Source: G963691835 sp963691835 | GTDB taxonomy: Bacteria > Pseudomonadota > Alphaproteobacteria > Thalassobaculales > Thalassobaculaceae | Direction of reading: 5' to 3' | NCBI GenBank assembly: GCA_963691835.1 | Contig: OY829383.1 | Span: 2,294,001 to 2,358,000 of the forward strand | DNA: 64,000 bases | In this document: positions 43,432 to 52,408 of the stretch, piece after piece | Position numbering within the stretch: position 1 is the first letter of the stretch | Layout: every line of letters begins with the position of its first letter | Made by a program: the position numbers and the translations under genes | Notes under the pieces: model-generated | Database searches by the model: none | Told to the model about the DNA's origin: nothing | Seen by the model: only the letters and a program-made list of their open reading frames with translations

Positions 43432-44121
43432 TCACTGCGGGGGCCTTGCCCGCCGCGCCAGAACCTTGTCTTTCAGGCGCTGCAGGCCTGAGTCGGGAAT
43501 GCCGAGTTCCTTGAGATGATCCACCGTGTTGAAGAGATAGTCCGAGCACGGGCCCAGGAAGCCCGTCGCCTCATCAATGATCCCGGCCAGTTCGTCTTCC
43601 TCCAAGGCCCCGCAATACCGGTCATGATCGCGATTCATCACGAAACCGACCGCGGTGACGGGCCCCTCTTCTGTTTGCATGCTGAGCCATCGGGGCACGT
43701 AGGCGTTGCTCAACATCTCCCGGCGCCACACGAGTTCGAGTTCCTTTTCCGCGTCGGAGCGCTTGATGCGAAACGCCACCCCCCGGCAGCATCCGCCCCT
43801 GTCCAACCCAAGAACCACGCCAGGCCGTTCCGGCGTTCCCCGTCCCAGCCGGGTGCGCAGGCAGAAGCGGCGGTGATAGCCGTATATCGTGCCCGAACGC
43901 TTCTCGACGAAGGCGATGGTTGGGTTCCAGATCAAGGAGCCGTACCCGAACAGCCAGATGTCTTCGCCCGCAGGACGCTGTCCGATGGTGCCGTGAAGGG
44001 AAGCGAACAGCTCATCGTCCGAAAGCACGTGCAGGGAAGGGTCGTGTTGTTTGACGAGAGCCCTTATGTCGCCAGACATAATGGTCTCACGACTGAGCGT
44101 TAGGTGAGCTGGTTCATTCAT
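43432..44121 (-). CDS. chaC: ChaC-type glutathione-specific gamma-glutamylcyclotransferase
   Basis: A 229-residue cytoplasmic enzyme that splits glutathione into 5-oxoproline and Cys-Gly. IWLFGYGSLIWNPTIAFVE is the diagnostic substrate loop. GYHRRFCLRTRLGRGTPERP follows, as does the catalytic Glu region (ELELVWRREML) and the C-terminal YLFNTVDHLKELGI. Length is normal apart from an N-terminal extension. The start may be ATG at 44121 or 44079; the latter has GTGAGACC nearby. It precedes another cyclotransferase-fold gene. Confidence 0.9.
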   Translation of the reverse strand: MNEPAHLTLSRETIMSGDIRALVKQHDPSLHVLSDDELFASLHGTIGQRPAGEDIWLFGYGSLIWNPTIAFVEKRSGTIYGYHRRFCLRTRLGRGTPERPGVVLGLDRGGCCRGVAFRIKRSDAEKELELVWRREMLSNAYVPRWLSMQTEEGPVTAVGFVMNRDHDRYCGALEEDELAGIIDEATGFLGPCSDYLFNTVDHLKELGIPDSGLQRLKDKVLARRARPPQ

Positions 44122-44203
44122 GGATTGGCACGATAGTATCTAACCGTATGCAAGTATATGACGGTCTGCATAAACAAACTGTTGCAGCAGGTGCAAAACA
44201 GAA

Positions 44204-45166
44204 CTAGCCGACGGACTCGCGATGGATCACGGCGGTTAGACAGCCTACGGCCCCTGCCGCCTTCACCAGCTCTGAGCAGTTGACCATGACGCATTCGATC
44301 CCGGCAGCCTCGTAGGTCGCGCGGACGGTGTCGTAGCCGTCAACCATGAGAATCTTGTCCGGGCCCAACGTGACGAAGTTGAATGCCCTGCCGAGGTCCA
44401 AATCGGACTCGTCCGGCAACCAGACGATCCGATAGCCCCGCTCCTCCAGCGCGCGCACGGTTGCGAAGGGTGTCCGCCGCCACCAGCAGACAGCAAGGCT
44501 GTCGGAAACGATGCGCAGCAGTCCCATGAAGTGCATGGTGCCGTACGGCATATCGACGGCCAGGGTTTCGACGTCGGTCTCTTCCAGGGTTGCCGCGATC
44601 TGGGAGGCTGCTTCTTCATTTGTTCGGAGGCCGAGACCGACCATCACCGTTTCGCGGTCCAGCCACATTGCGTCCGCACCTTCGAAGGTGGCCGTGCCCG
44701 TAAGGGTGCGGAGAATAGGGACGCCCATGTCCGCAAGTCGGCGGGCGATGCGGACTTCTTCCCCGGCGCGTACCGTCGACGCCGGCCGCGCGAGAATGGC
44801 GCCGTTCGGGGTCATGAAGACGAGATCGGCGCAGAACATCTGATTGGCGCTCGGAAGGCCGACCGGGTCGACATAGTGCACGTCTACGCCGTTGGCCTTA
44901 TAGGCGTCGATCATTGCGTCGTGCTGTTCACGGGCGAGGCCGAGGTCGACAGGCTCCAGCATCTGAACTTTGTCCGGATCGTCCGCGGCTACGTCCAACT
45001 CCGCGCCAGGGCGATGCACAACGACTGACTTGAGCGTACCCCACTCGCTATCGATACCCGAGGGCGCCCAAAGCGTTCCCAGCTCTTCCGCGTGAGTTGC
45101 CACCCGTCCTTGCCAGCCCGGTCCGCCATAGGCGGAACTGCCAAACAACCCAGCCCGACCGCTCAT
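44204..45166 (-). CDS. Dimethylarginine dimethylaminohydrolase/amidinotransferase-family protein
   Basis: A 320-residue protein of the guanidine-modifying superfamily. Conserved parts are VVVHRPGAELD, FMTPNGAILARPAS, the FEGADAMWLD substrate loop, a TMHFMGLLRIVSD segment with the expected catalytic His, and a C-terminal AAGAVGCLTAVIHR with the nucleophilic Cys. Members hydrolyse methylated arginine, arginine or related guanidines, or transfer amidino groups. The sequence looks closest to dimethylargininases, but the substrate is not fixed. It lies 112 bases downstream of a chemoreceptor gene. Confidence 0.85.
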   Translation of the reverse strand: MSGRAGLFGSSAYGGPGWQGRVATHAEELGTLWAPSGIDSEWGTLKSVVVHRPGAELDVAADDPDKVQMLEPVDLGLAREQHDAMIDAYKANGVDVHYVDPVGLPSANQMFCADLVFMTPNGAILARPASTVRAGEEVRIARRLADMGVPILRTLTGTATFEGADAMWLDRETVMVGLGLRTNEEAASQIAATLEETDVETLAVDMPYGTMHFMGLLRIVSDSLAVCWWRRTPFATVRALEERGYRIVWLPDESDLDLGRAFNFVTLGPDKILMVDGYDTVRATYEAAGIECVMVNCSELVKAAGAVGCLTAVIHRESVG

Positions 45167-45278
45167 TCCTGATCCCCCCGCGACTATCGTCCGCCAGACC
45201 TAGCAAAGGCCGACGCTGTTTCCCAGTGGCATTGGCCCGGCGAGAGGGCACCCGAGCGGGGGGATCTGTGTTCCGCCG

Positions 45279-47402
45279 CTAGCGCCGGCGGCGGTCGACG
45301 GCCACGGGGACGTTTCGCTTCCGCAAATCGACCTCGGGTGTCGACGTCCGAATGATCCGCTTGATGGAGGAGTTCAAGCCTTTCAGGTCCGTCTGGAGCG
45401 ACGCGGAGAGTTCCGCCATGGATGTCGCGAACGTATCCAGTTGGCCAAGACTGTTGGTGACGTCGATCATCCGCTTGGTCACCTCCTGCGATCCTTCGCT
45501 CGACTGAGCCGCAGAGGAGGCGATCTCGGTGACGGACGTGGATTGCTCGTCGACAGCCGTTTCGATCGCATCGGCCACCTCGGATATTTTCTCGATGGCG
45601 CCAGAGATGCGGGCGATGGCGGAAACGGCATCCGTGGTGATCTGCTGCATGCCTGCGACCTGATCGGTGATCTTCGCGGCCGACGTTTGGGTCTGGGTGG
45701 CCAGTCCCTTCACTTCAGATGCCACGACGGCGAACCCTTTGCCTGCGTCGCCGGCCCGGGCCGCCTCGATCGTCGCATTGAGGGCGAGGAGATTCGTCTG
45801 TTCAGCGATATCGCTGATGATGGTAATCACGTCGCCGACCTCGGACGCCGCGCTTTGAAGCCGGTTCACGACGTCGTTGGTCTCAGAGGCAACCGCCAGC
45901 GCATTGCCGGCCGACTGCTTCGCCTCGTTCACGCGATTGACGACCCCGCTGATGGAGTGGCTGATCTCGTTTGCGAAAGTGGCCACGATCGCGGCATTGC
46001 TGGTCGCCTCTTCCGCGGCGGCCGCAACGGCCTGGGCATTGCCGGAGACTTCCGAGCTGATGCCCGACAACTCTGAGGCACTTTCAGACAAGCGTTCACC
46101 TTCGCTAGCAATAGTGTTGACGCTGCCCTGAAGCTCGCCCTCAACCGCATCTGCCATTCGGCGGAGAGAGACCGTCCGTTCCTCCGCAGCCTTCTGAGCC
46201 TGCTCCTTCTGCTGCTCTTCCAAGCGTTGCCGTTCGTCGATCTGCGATTTGAAGATCGACAGCGCACGGGTCATATCGCCAAGGTCGTCCTGACGGGTAT
46301 CGTCCTTGATCACGACATCGTCGGAACCGGATGCCAATTTCTTCAACGCATCGACGACGAATCCGATGCGGGACGCCATCGGCAGCGCCCGGTACAGCCC
46401 GATGCTGATGAAGATCAGGACAATCGCGCCGTTCACCAGAATGATGTTGATGATGGTTTGAGTGGCGGCCGAGAGTTGCGCGGTCGTTTCCGCCCGGATG
46501 TCTTCGGCAATGCTGTCCTCAACCGACTTGAACATGTTGAGCCGGTTGGTCGCGGTAGCGAACCAGTCCAGACCCGACAGACCCTTGGGATCGATCGTGT
46601 CCGGAATGGCGGCCAGGATGGCACGGCCGTCTGCCACGGCTTGCTCGGCGTCTTGGGTGACGGTCTCGTCGAACCGGGCCTGGATGTCATTGGAAGCGGT
46701 CCGTTTGAACCGGGCCAGGGCGTTCCGCTCACCAACCAGCCGTCCGAAGTAAGCCTCATACTGCCCCCGGGCGAACTCGCCCTTCGCAGCCCGGTTCAAC
46801 AGCGCCGCACCGATGGCACGCTCCAGCCCTCCGTTCTCCTTCGCCTCGACGATGGCGACGTAAGGCAGCATGAGGGCGGTGATCTCCTGCGACGGGCTGA
46901 GTTTGACGCCGAGGGCGGTCAACGCGATGAGATCGTTGATCATGCCGGTGTAGTACCGGACGTTCTCCGGGACCGTCAGCGACTTCTGGTCGGCGCGGGC
47001 ACGGTGTCCGCCAAGCTGCCCCAGCGGCTCTTCCACTTTCTCAAGAAGGCTGAAGACCGGTCCGAAGACGGTTTCTTCGGAACTGACCGATGTGCGGAAC
47101 TGAGTGACAGTTTCCTGGAACGCCGCGACAGCAGGATCGCTGAGTTCCCTTTGAGCCGCCACTTTCTGAGCATTTGCATCGGCGAAACCACTGGTGATCA
47201 GGCCCACCGTTTGTCCACGCTCCTTCTGGAACTCGTGGATGACGCCGCTCGCCGCGATCGATAGTTCTGTGAGAGGCCGCAAGTTCTCCAGTCGCTCTGC
47301 CCGATCCAGTTGAGACCATATTGCTTCGGCCGCGAGCGAGATGATTGCCAGGTGCGGCATCAGTACGAGAAAGATCAGTTCTTTGCGGAGGCTGATACGC
47401 AT
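45279..47402 (-). CDS. Methyl-accepting chemotaxis protein with nitrate/nitrite-sensing domain
   Basis: A 707-residue membrane receptor. One segment at the N-terminus (LIFLVLMPHLAIISLAAEA) and one near 315-335 (IINIILVNGAIVLIFISIG) enclose a long helical periplasmic domain. That domain carries the NIT-type features QKERGQTVGLI and GAALLNRAAKGEF. A HAMP region and the signalling hairpin follow, with EQTNLLALNATIEAARAGDA as the tip. Methylation-site helices flank the tip. It would report nitrate or nitrite to CheA/CheW and the flagellar motor. No chemotaxis genes are adjacent, so this is an orphan receptor. Confidence 0.92.
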   Translation of the reverse strand: MRISLRKELIFLVLMPHLAIISLAAEAIWSQLDRAERLENLRPLTELSIAASGVIHEFQKERGQTVGLITSGFADANAQKVAAQRELSDPAVAAFQETVTQFRTSVSSEETVFGPVFSLLEKVEEPLGQLGGHRARADQKSLTVPENVRYYTGMINDLIALTALGVKLSPSQEITALMLPYVAIVEAKENGGLERAIGAALLNRAAKGEFARGQYEAYFGRLVGERNALARFKRTASNDIQARFDETVTQDAEQAVADGRAILAAIPDTIDPKGLSGLDWFATATNRLNMFKSVEDSIAEDIRAETTAQLSAATQTIINIILVNGAIVLIFISIGLYRALPMASRIGFVVDALKKLASGSDDVVIKDDTRQDDLGDMTRALSIFKSQIDERQRLEEQQKEQAQKAAEERTVSLRRMADAVEGELQGSVNTIASEGERLSESASELSGISSEVSGNAQAVAAAAEEATSNAAIVATFANEISHSISGVVNRVNEAKQSAGNALAVASETNDVVNRLQSAASEVGDVITIISDIAEQTNLLALNATIEAARAGDAGKGFAVVASEVKGLATQTQTSAAKITDQVAGMQQITTDAVSAIARISGAIEKISEVADAIETAVDEQSTSVTEIASSAAQSSEGSQEVTKRMIDVTNSLGQLDTFATSMAELSASLQTDLKGLNSSIKRIIRTSTPEVDLRKRNVPVAVDRRRR

Positions 47403-47677
47403 CGGAGTAACCCTTTTGGTAGAGCGGCGCGTATAAACTCGCCTAGGGTGGTTAAGAAGAAGTTAAGTCATCTGGGTCTCTCACGTTCATTATGCGTCCA
47501 TAAGACTTTACAATTCTCGTTAGGGGAATTTCAGATAGAAAAATAGTGACAAAACACTTTCCCTGTCTGCCAAAAATTTAAAGATAGATGTGTGCTAAAA
47601 ATGAGTATTAATAACTCTAAATGGCTATCTTTATTTCCAGTTTCAGTGCCCATTTCTTATTCTTCTGGTGTAAAATG

Positions 47678-48781
47678 CTACTGATATACGGCGACAGGAT
47701 GTCCTAGTACTTCCAGGTCCGGTGAAACGCCCAGTCCAGGCTCCGAAGGGCGAACATAGCAACCTTCCTGGATCTTTGGCGCCCCGCCTGCGTTTGATCC
47801 ATCCACCAACTCTCTCGGGTCCCAGGCACCCCTGAATAGCCGTGATGGGGTCGAGGCCGCGAGATGGGCAACCGTTGCGGCCGCGATATCTGAGCCGCCG
47901 GTATCCTGAATGATGCACGACAGTCCGGCGTGGCTGCAGACATCACGGAAGATGCGCGCGCGGCTCAAACCGCCCATCCGTGTCACCTTCAGGTTGATGC
48001 CGTCGCATGCCCGATGCTCGATCGCGCGGAGAAGGTCAGGCAGCTCGACGGCCGATTCATCAAGAACGATCGGCAACCCAGTTCTTTTCCGAAGTTCGGC
48101 ACACTCTTCGATCGTCTGACAGGGCTGCTCGATGACAAGGTCACAGTCCGCAATGCCCCGCGCGAACCGAAGGGCCTGGTCCAAGGTCCATCCCCGGTTC
48201 GCATCCGCGTGGATGTAATCGCCGCGTCCTCGATTGTCGGAGTCGATGGCCCGAAACCGTTCCACGTCCTCGCGTGGATCACCGCCGGCCTTCGCGGAAT
48301 GTGCTCTATAGCCCTGGGCTCGGAACCCCTCGATCAATTCAAGCATCTCATTGGGCGTGCCTGACGAAACAGAACTGATCAGGTGCGGGGTGTCATTGAC
48401 GGAACCGCCCAGCAAATCCGTCACGGAGAGGCCTGTTGCCTTGCCGAGCAGATCCCAGCAAGCGTTGTCGATTGGCGCCTTGGCGAAGCCGTTGTGTTGC
48501 ATCGCGCGGTCCATCGCGTCGTACACCCGTTCGAGCTGACGCGGGTCGAGGCCGAGAACAGCGGGTGCCAATTCAACCATCGCCGCTCTGATCCCGTCGC
48601 CGAACGCGGCCCCGTATGTCGGGCCGAACAGGCACGCCTCGCCCCAACCGGTGAGACCGGTATCCGTATCCAGCCGGATCACGGTGCTGTCCATCGAGGT
48701 GAACACCCGTCCACCCGACAGCTTGTAGGTTCCGGGCACGCCGTAGGTGGTCTGATAGACGGACAGTTTCGTGATCTTCAA
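47678..48781 (-). CDS. Mandelate racemase/muconate lactonising (enolase superfamily) enzyme, cis-3-hydroxyproline dehydratase/HpbD-like
   Basis: A 367-residue enolase-superfamily enzyme. The general base lysine is in HSAKAGG (Lys164), the metal ligands are Asp193 (HADANRG), Glu218 (VIEQPC) and Asp241 (VLDES), and the second lysine is in NLKVTRMGG (Lys265). YKLSGGRV, HSAK in place of KxK, and the IQDTGG stretch resemble cis-3-hydroxy-L-proline dehydratases and hydroxyproline-betaine epimerases. The adjacent FAD-GcvT dehydrogenase and Rieske genes support a betaine or hydroxyproline pathway. TTG at 48781 gives the family start; TTG at 48796 is the alternative. No ATG fits. Confidence 0.83.
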   Translation of the reverse strand: MKITKLSVYQTTYGVPGTYKLSGGRVFTSMDSTVIRLDTDTGLTGWGEACLFGPTYGAAFGDGIRAAMVELAPAVLGLDPRQLERVYDAMDRAMQHNGFAKAPIDNACWDLLGKATGLSVTDLLGGSVNDTPHLISSVSSGTPNEMLELIEGFRAQGYRAHSAKAGGDPREDVERFRAIDSDNRGRGDYIHADANRGWTLDQALRFARGIADCDLVIEQPCQTIEECAELRKRTGLPIVLDESAVELPDLLRAIEHRACDGINLKVTRMGGLSRARIFRDVCSHAGLSCIIQDTGGSDIAAATVAHLAASTPSRLFRGAWDPRELVDGSNAGGAPKIQEGCYVRPSEPGLGVSPDLEVLGHPVAVYQ

Positions 48782-48817
48782 AGCGTCGGCTCTCAATCTT
48801 GGTCGATGGAAGCGAAC

Positions 48818-51244
48818 CTAGGGCGCGCGGGGCCTTTCGTTTGCGGGATCGTACACCGCCTCCGCGAGAACGCGCGCGGGACGTTTCTCTCCCAATACCA
48901 TGACCTCAAGCTCTGTCCCGGGGGCTGCGGCCGCCGGCTTGACATAAGCGAACGCAAGGCTTTTCCCGACGGTGAAGCCGTAGCCGCCGGATGACACCTG
49001 TCCCACCCGTTCTCCATCCTGGAACACGGTTTCGCTCGAATGCGGATCCGCGTCGGTCGAGTCTACCTCCAGATACGCGCAGATCCAGGGCAACTCCGAC
49101 TGGGCGCTGGCGGCCGTTGCCTCCCGGCCCACGAACTCCCCCTTGTCCAACTTGCAGAAGCGCATAACGTCGGCCTCGGGCAGGGTGACTTCGTTGGTCA
49201 GCTCCGACGCCCCCTTGAAGCCTTTCTCCAATCGCATGGCGTTCAACGCGTAGGACCCGAAGTTGGCGATGCCATGCGGCTCGCCCGCAGCCCAGAGGGC
49301 GTCAAAGACCGCGCCCATCGCGTCCATGGGCACATGAAGCTCCCAGCCGAGCTCACCCTGGTAGGACATTCTGAGGGCCCGGACCCTGGCACCCCCAATG
49401 TCGATTTCCTTCGCCCGGAGCCACGGGAAGCTCTCGTTATCGAGGGGCGTTTGCGTGACCTGGCGAAGCACATCGCGTGATTTTGGGCCGCCAAGCACGA
49501 GACAGCCGAAATCCTCCGAGATCACGTCCACGCTGACGGTTTCATCGGTAGCGATGGCTTGGGTGAGGATGTCGCGGACCTTCACTTCCGAGAACGCAGC
49601 GAACATGAAGTAGAAGCGGTCTTCGGCAACACGGGCGACAGTGACCTCCGCCTCGATGGTTCCTTTGCGGTTCAGGATATGGGTCAGCACGATGCCGCCG
49701 ACCTTCCGGGGGGCGCGGTTCGCGATCATGCGCTCGACGAAGCTGTGGGCGTCGGGCCCCGACACATCGATTTTGCCGAACGCCGACAGATCCATCACGC
49801 CGACCCGTTCCCGGACGGCCTTGCACTCTTCAAAGACGGCAGCATGCCACGCCGGACGTTTGAAGCCGTAGACGTCTTCGCGGGGTTGGCCGGGTTGGAC
49901 GAACCAGCGGGGCCGCTCCCAGCCGAAGATCTCTTCATAGACCGCTCCGGCTTCCGCCAGCCGGTCGTAGAGCGGACTGGTCTTACTGGGGCGCCCGTCG
50001 TGCCGCTGCCGCCCGGGATACGGGATCTCATGGCGCAGGACGTAGTCCTCCTTCGCCCGGGCAATCTGGTAGTCGCGGGTCGCATAAGGGCCGAAGCGGC
50101 GGGGGTCGAAGTCGCGCATGTTGATGTCGGCTGTGCCGTGAACCATCCATTGGGCGAGGTACTTGCCGGCCCCCGGCCCCCAAGCGATGCCCACATGGCT
50201 GCCGCAGCAGCACCAGTAGTTGGTCAGCCCCGGCGCCGGTCCCAGCAGCATGTTGCCGTCGGGCGGCATGGGGATGGCGCCGTGCACCTCCCGCTTGATG
50301 CCGTACTTCTCCAGCACCGGCATCCGTTCGAGAGCCTTCTCCAGATAAGGCATGATCCGGTCGTAATCGGCCTCGAAAAGCTCGTGCTCCGCCTCCCAGG
50401 GGGTGCCGTCGTCCCAGATCGTGCGGGGATCCGTTTTCTCGTAGATCCCGATCAGGCCCGACTTCTGCTCCATCCGGATGTAGCCGGAATAGGTCATGTC
50501 GTCCCGGACCACGGGCAGCTCCCGCTCCAGATCCCGGAACTCGTCCACCGTGTCGGTGACGAAGTAGTGGTGCGTGGTGTTGGCCATCGGCAGGTCGTAG
50601 CCGGACCACGCGGCGATCTGTTTCGCGTAGGTACCACCGGCGTTGACCACATGTTGGCACACGATGTCACCCTGCTCTGTGAAGACCTTCCACTCCCCGG
50701 TCGGTAATTGCTTGATGTCGACCACCCGGTTCTGGCGGATGACTTTCGCACCCCGGTCGCGGGCGCCCTTGACCATGCCCATGGTGGCACCCGACGGATC
50801 CACATGCCCGTCATCGGGGGTATGAAGGGCAGCCTTCACGCCGTCGAGATTGAAGAAGGGGTGCAGCTTCCGGATCTCGTCGGGGCCGATGATCTCCATC
50901 GGGACACCCATACCCCGCCCGACGGACAGGATGTGCCGAATGAAGTCCACCTCATCGTCGAGGTAGGCGACCCGCATGCTGCCGCAGCCGTGCCATGAGA
51001 CGGACTGGCCCGTCTCCGCCTCCAGGCCGTTGTAGAACTCCACCCCATACTTGTTGATGGTGCCGAGACCCCAATGGGCGAGCCCATGGGTGATCTGACC
51101 GGCAGCGTGCCACGTCGAACCGGAGGTCAGCTCCGCCTTCTCGATCAGGACGATGTCCGTCCATCCCTCCTTGGTGAGGTGATAGAGCAACGCGGCGCCC
51201 ATAACGCCGCCCCCGACGATCACCACCCGTGCATGGCTGATCAT
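48818..51244 (-). CDS. FAD-dependent dehydrogenase with GcvT domain (dimethylglycine/sarcosine dehydrogenase type)
   Basis: An 808-residue two-domain enzyme. The N-terminal FAD domain begins ARVVIVGGGVMGAALLYHLT and has SGSTWHAAGQITHG, whose His forms the covalent flavin link in dimethylglycine and sarcosine dehydrogenases. From about 430 a GcvT (aminomethyl transferase) domain with GKIDVSGPDAHSFVER and RMSYQGELGWELHVP moves the released one-carbon unit to tetrahydrofolate. It demethylates an N-methylated amino acid. The ATG follows GGAGGTCGG. It is transcribed with the enolase-type gene and divergent from the RpiR regulator. Confidence 0.92.
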   Translation of the reverse strand: MISHARVVIVGGGVMGAALLYHLTKEGWTDIVLIEKAELTSGSTWHAAGQITHGLAHWGLGTINKYGVEFYNGLEAETGQSVSWHGCGSMRVAYLDDEVDFIRHILSVGRGMGVPMEIIGPDEIRKLHPFFNLDGVKAALHTPDDGHVDPSGATMGMVKGARDRGAKVIRQNRVVDIKQLPTGEWKVFTEQGDIVCQHVVNAGGTYAKQIAAWSGYDLPMANTTHHYFVTDTVDEFRDLERELPVVRDDMTYSGYIRMEQKSGLIGIYEKTDPRTIWDDGTPWEAEHELFEADYDRIMPYLEKALERMPVLEKYGIKREVHGAIPMPPDGNMLLGPAPGLTNYWCCCGSHVGIAWGPGAGKYLAQWMVHGTADINMRDFDPRRFGPYATRDYQIARAKEDYVLRHEIPYPGRQRHDGRPSKTSPLYDRLAEAGAVYEEIFGWERPRWFVQPGQPREDVYGFKRPAWHAAVFEECKAVRERVGVMDLSAFGKIDVSGPDAHSFVERMIANRAPRKVGGIVLTHILNRKGTIEAEVTVARVAEDRFYFMFAAFSEVKVRDILTQAIATDETVSVDVISEDFGCLVLGGPKSRDVLRQVTQTPLDNESFPWLRAKEIDIGGARVRALRMSYQGELGWELHVPMDAMGAVFDALWAAGEPHGIANFGSYALNAMRLEKGFKGASELTNEVTLPEADVMRFCKLDKGEFVGREATAASAQSELPWICAYLEVDSTDADPHSSETVFQDGERVGQVSSGGYGFTVGKSLAFAYVKPAAAAPGTELEVMVLGEKRPARVLAEAVYDPANERPRAP

Positions 51245-51309
51245 ACCGACCTCCGTCTTTCTCGAGCTGAACCTGCCGTCGCGACGACACTTGCGGGACG
51301 GTGCGGTTT

Positions 51310-51325
51310 ATTTGTACCATAGTCA
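51310..51325. promoter_or_regulatory. Candidate RpiR operator, copy 1
   Basis: ATTTGTACCA followed by TAGTCA lies between the divergent dehydrogenase and RpiR genes. The same ATTTGTACCA with GTCA recurs at 52308, before the Rieske oxygenase gene. A shared ten-base word in the two control regions of one pathway suggests a regulator site, most likely for the RpiR protein. Confidence 0.5.
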
Positions 51326-51376
51326 ATGTGTTTCCGAACGAGTGTCCCAGAAAATGAACCAACGGGAAGGAAAGGC

Positions 51377-52264
51377 ATGAAAACGACCGAGGCCATACTC
51401 GATCGCCTGGCCGATGACTTCCCGGATCTCAGCCCCCAACTGCGCCGCGCGGCCGATTACGTGCTGCACAATCCCAATGAAGTCGGCGTGCATTCCATGC
51501 GGCGGATCGCTTCCAATGCCGAAGTGACGCCCAATACGCTGGTTCGTTTGGCCCAGGCGCTCGGGTTTGAGGGATACCAAGCCTTTCGGGAGCCGTTCAG
51601 TGAACGTCTGAGCAAACGGGGCGAGGATCTCTTCCCGGACCGGGCACGCTGGCTCCAATCGCTGGCGCAGGGCGGCAGCCACGGTCAGCTCTACCGGGAT
51701 ATGGCGACCACCAGCCTCTCGAACGTGGAACAGCTTTTCTCCGGGGCCACGCCGGACGAGGTGCGGGAGGTGGCCCGCAAGATCGGCGCGGCCCGGGCGA
51801 CCTACATTCTCGGGGTCGGCAACGCCTACGCCCTGGCGCATCTCTTCTGGTACACGGGCCGTATGGCGCTCGACACGCTGATCCAGGTGCCGCGCCATGG
51901 GAACCTGCCGATCGACGACATCGGCCGCATTGATGAGCGTGATGTGCTTTTCGCCATGACGTTCCGGCCCTATCGCTCGGACGTGGTCGCGGCGGTCGAA
52001 CATGCGCGGACCCAAGGGGCCACCATTGTTGCGATCAGCGACAGCCGTACCTCACCCATCGCCCTCAAGGCTGATCACGCCTTCGTCGCGCCGACGACAA
52101 CCCCTCATTTCTTCCCCTCCCTTTCCGCCGGATTCGTGCTGATCGAGACCCTGTTGGCGTTTCTGGTGGCCGAAGGAGGACCGGACGCCGTGGAGAACAT
52201 CAAGCGGTTCCACAAGACCCGCTACGGCATGGGTGTCTATGTGTCGGAGGACGAAGGTCTTTAG
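51377..52264 (+). CDS. RpiR/MurR-family transcriptional regulator
   Basis: A 295-residue regulator. The N-terminal helix-turn-helix (about 20-75) shows HSMRRIASNAEVTPNTLVRL and GFEGYQAFREPF. The C-terminal SIS domain (about 125-265) has YILGVGNAYALAHLFWY and DVLFAMTFRPYRSDVVAAVE. Such proteins sense phosphosugars or catabolic intermediates. Its divergent position next to the dehydrogenase, and before the Rieske gene, makes it the likely controller of both. ATG at 51377 has GGGAAGGAAAGG just before it, so the earlier ATG at 51326 is rejected. Confidence 0.92.
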   Translation: MKTTEAILDRLADDFPDLSPQLRRAADYVLHNPNEVGVHSMRRIASNAEVTPNTLVRLAQALGFEGYQAFREPFSERLSKRGEDLFPDRARWLQSLAQGGSHGQLYRDMATTSLSNVEQLFSGATPDEVREVARKIGAARATYILGVGNAYALAHLFWYTGRMALDTLIQVPRHGNLPIDDIGRIDERDVLFAMTFRPYRSDVVAAVEHARTQGATIVAISDSRTSPIALKADHAFVAPTTTPHFFPSLSAGFVLIETLLAFLVAEGGPDAVENIKRFHKTRYGMGVYVSEDEGL

Positions 52265-52307
52265 GCCGCTATGCCCCTGAATGGCGCAGCCGGAACAGCG
52301 ATGTCGC

Positions 52308-52321
52308 ATTTGTACCAGTCA
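52308..52321. promoter_or_regulatory. Candidate RpiR operator, copy 2
   Basis: ATTTGTACCAGTCA, about 90 bases before the Rieske oxygenase start, repeats the word found at 51310. It is the second of two copies noted within the module. Confidence 0.5.
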
Positions 52322-52408
52322 CATTTTTGATTGGTCCGTTCGTACGGTTTTCAGGTAATCTCCCCCTGATCGGTCGCTGGACCGCCCTTGCTTCTTTGGA
52401 GACCGGCG

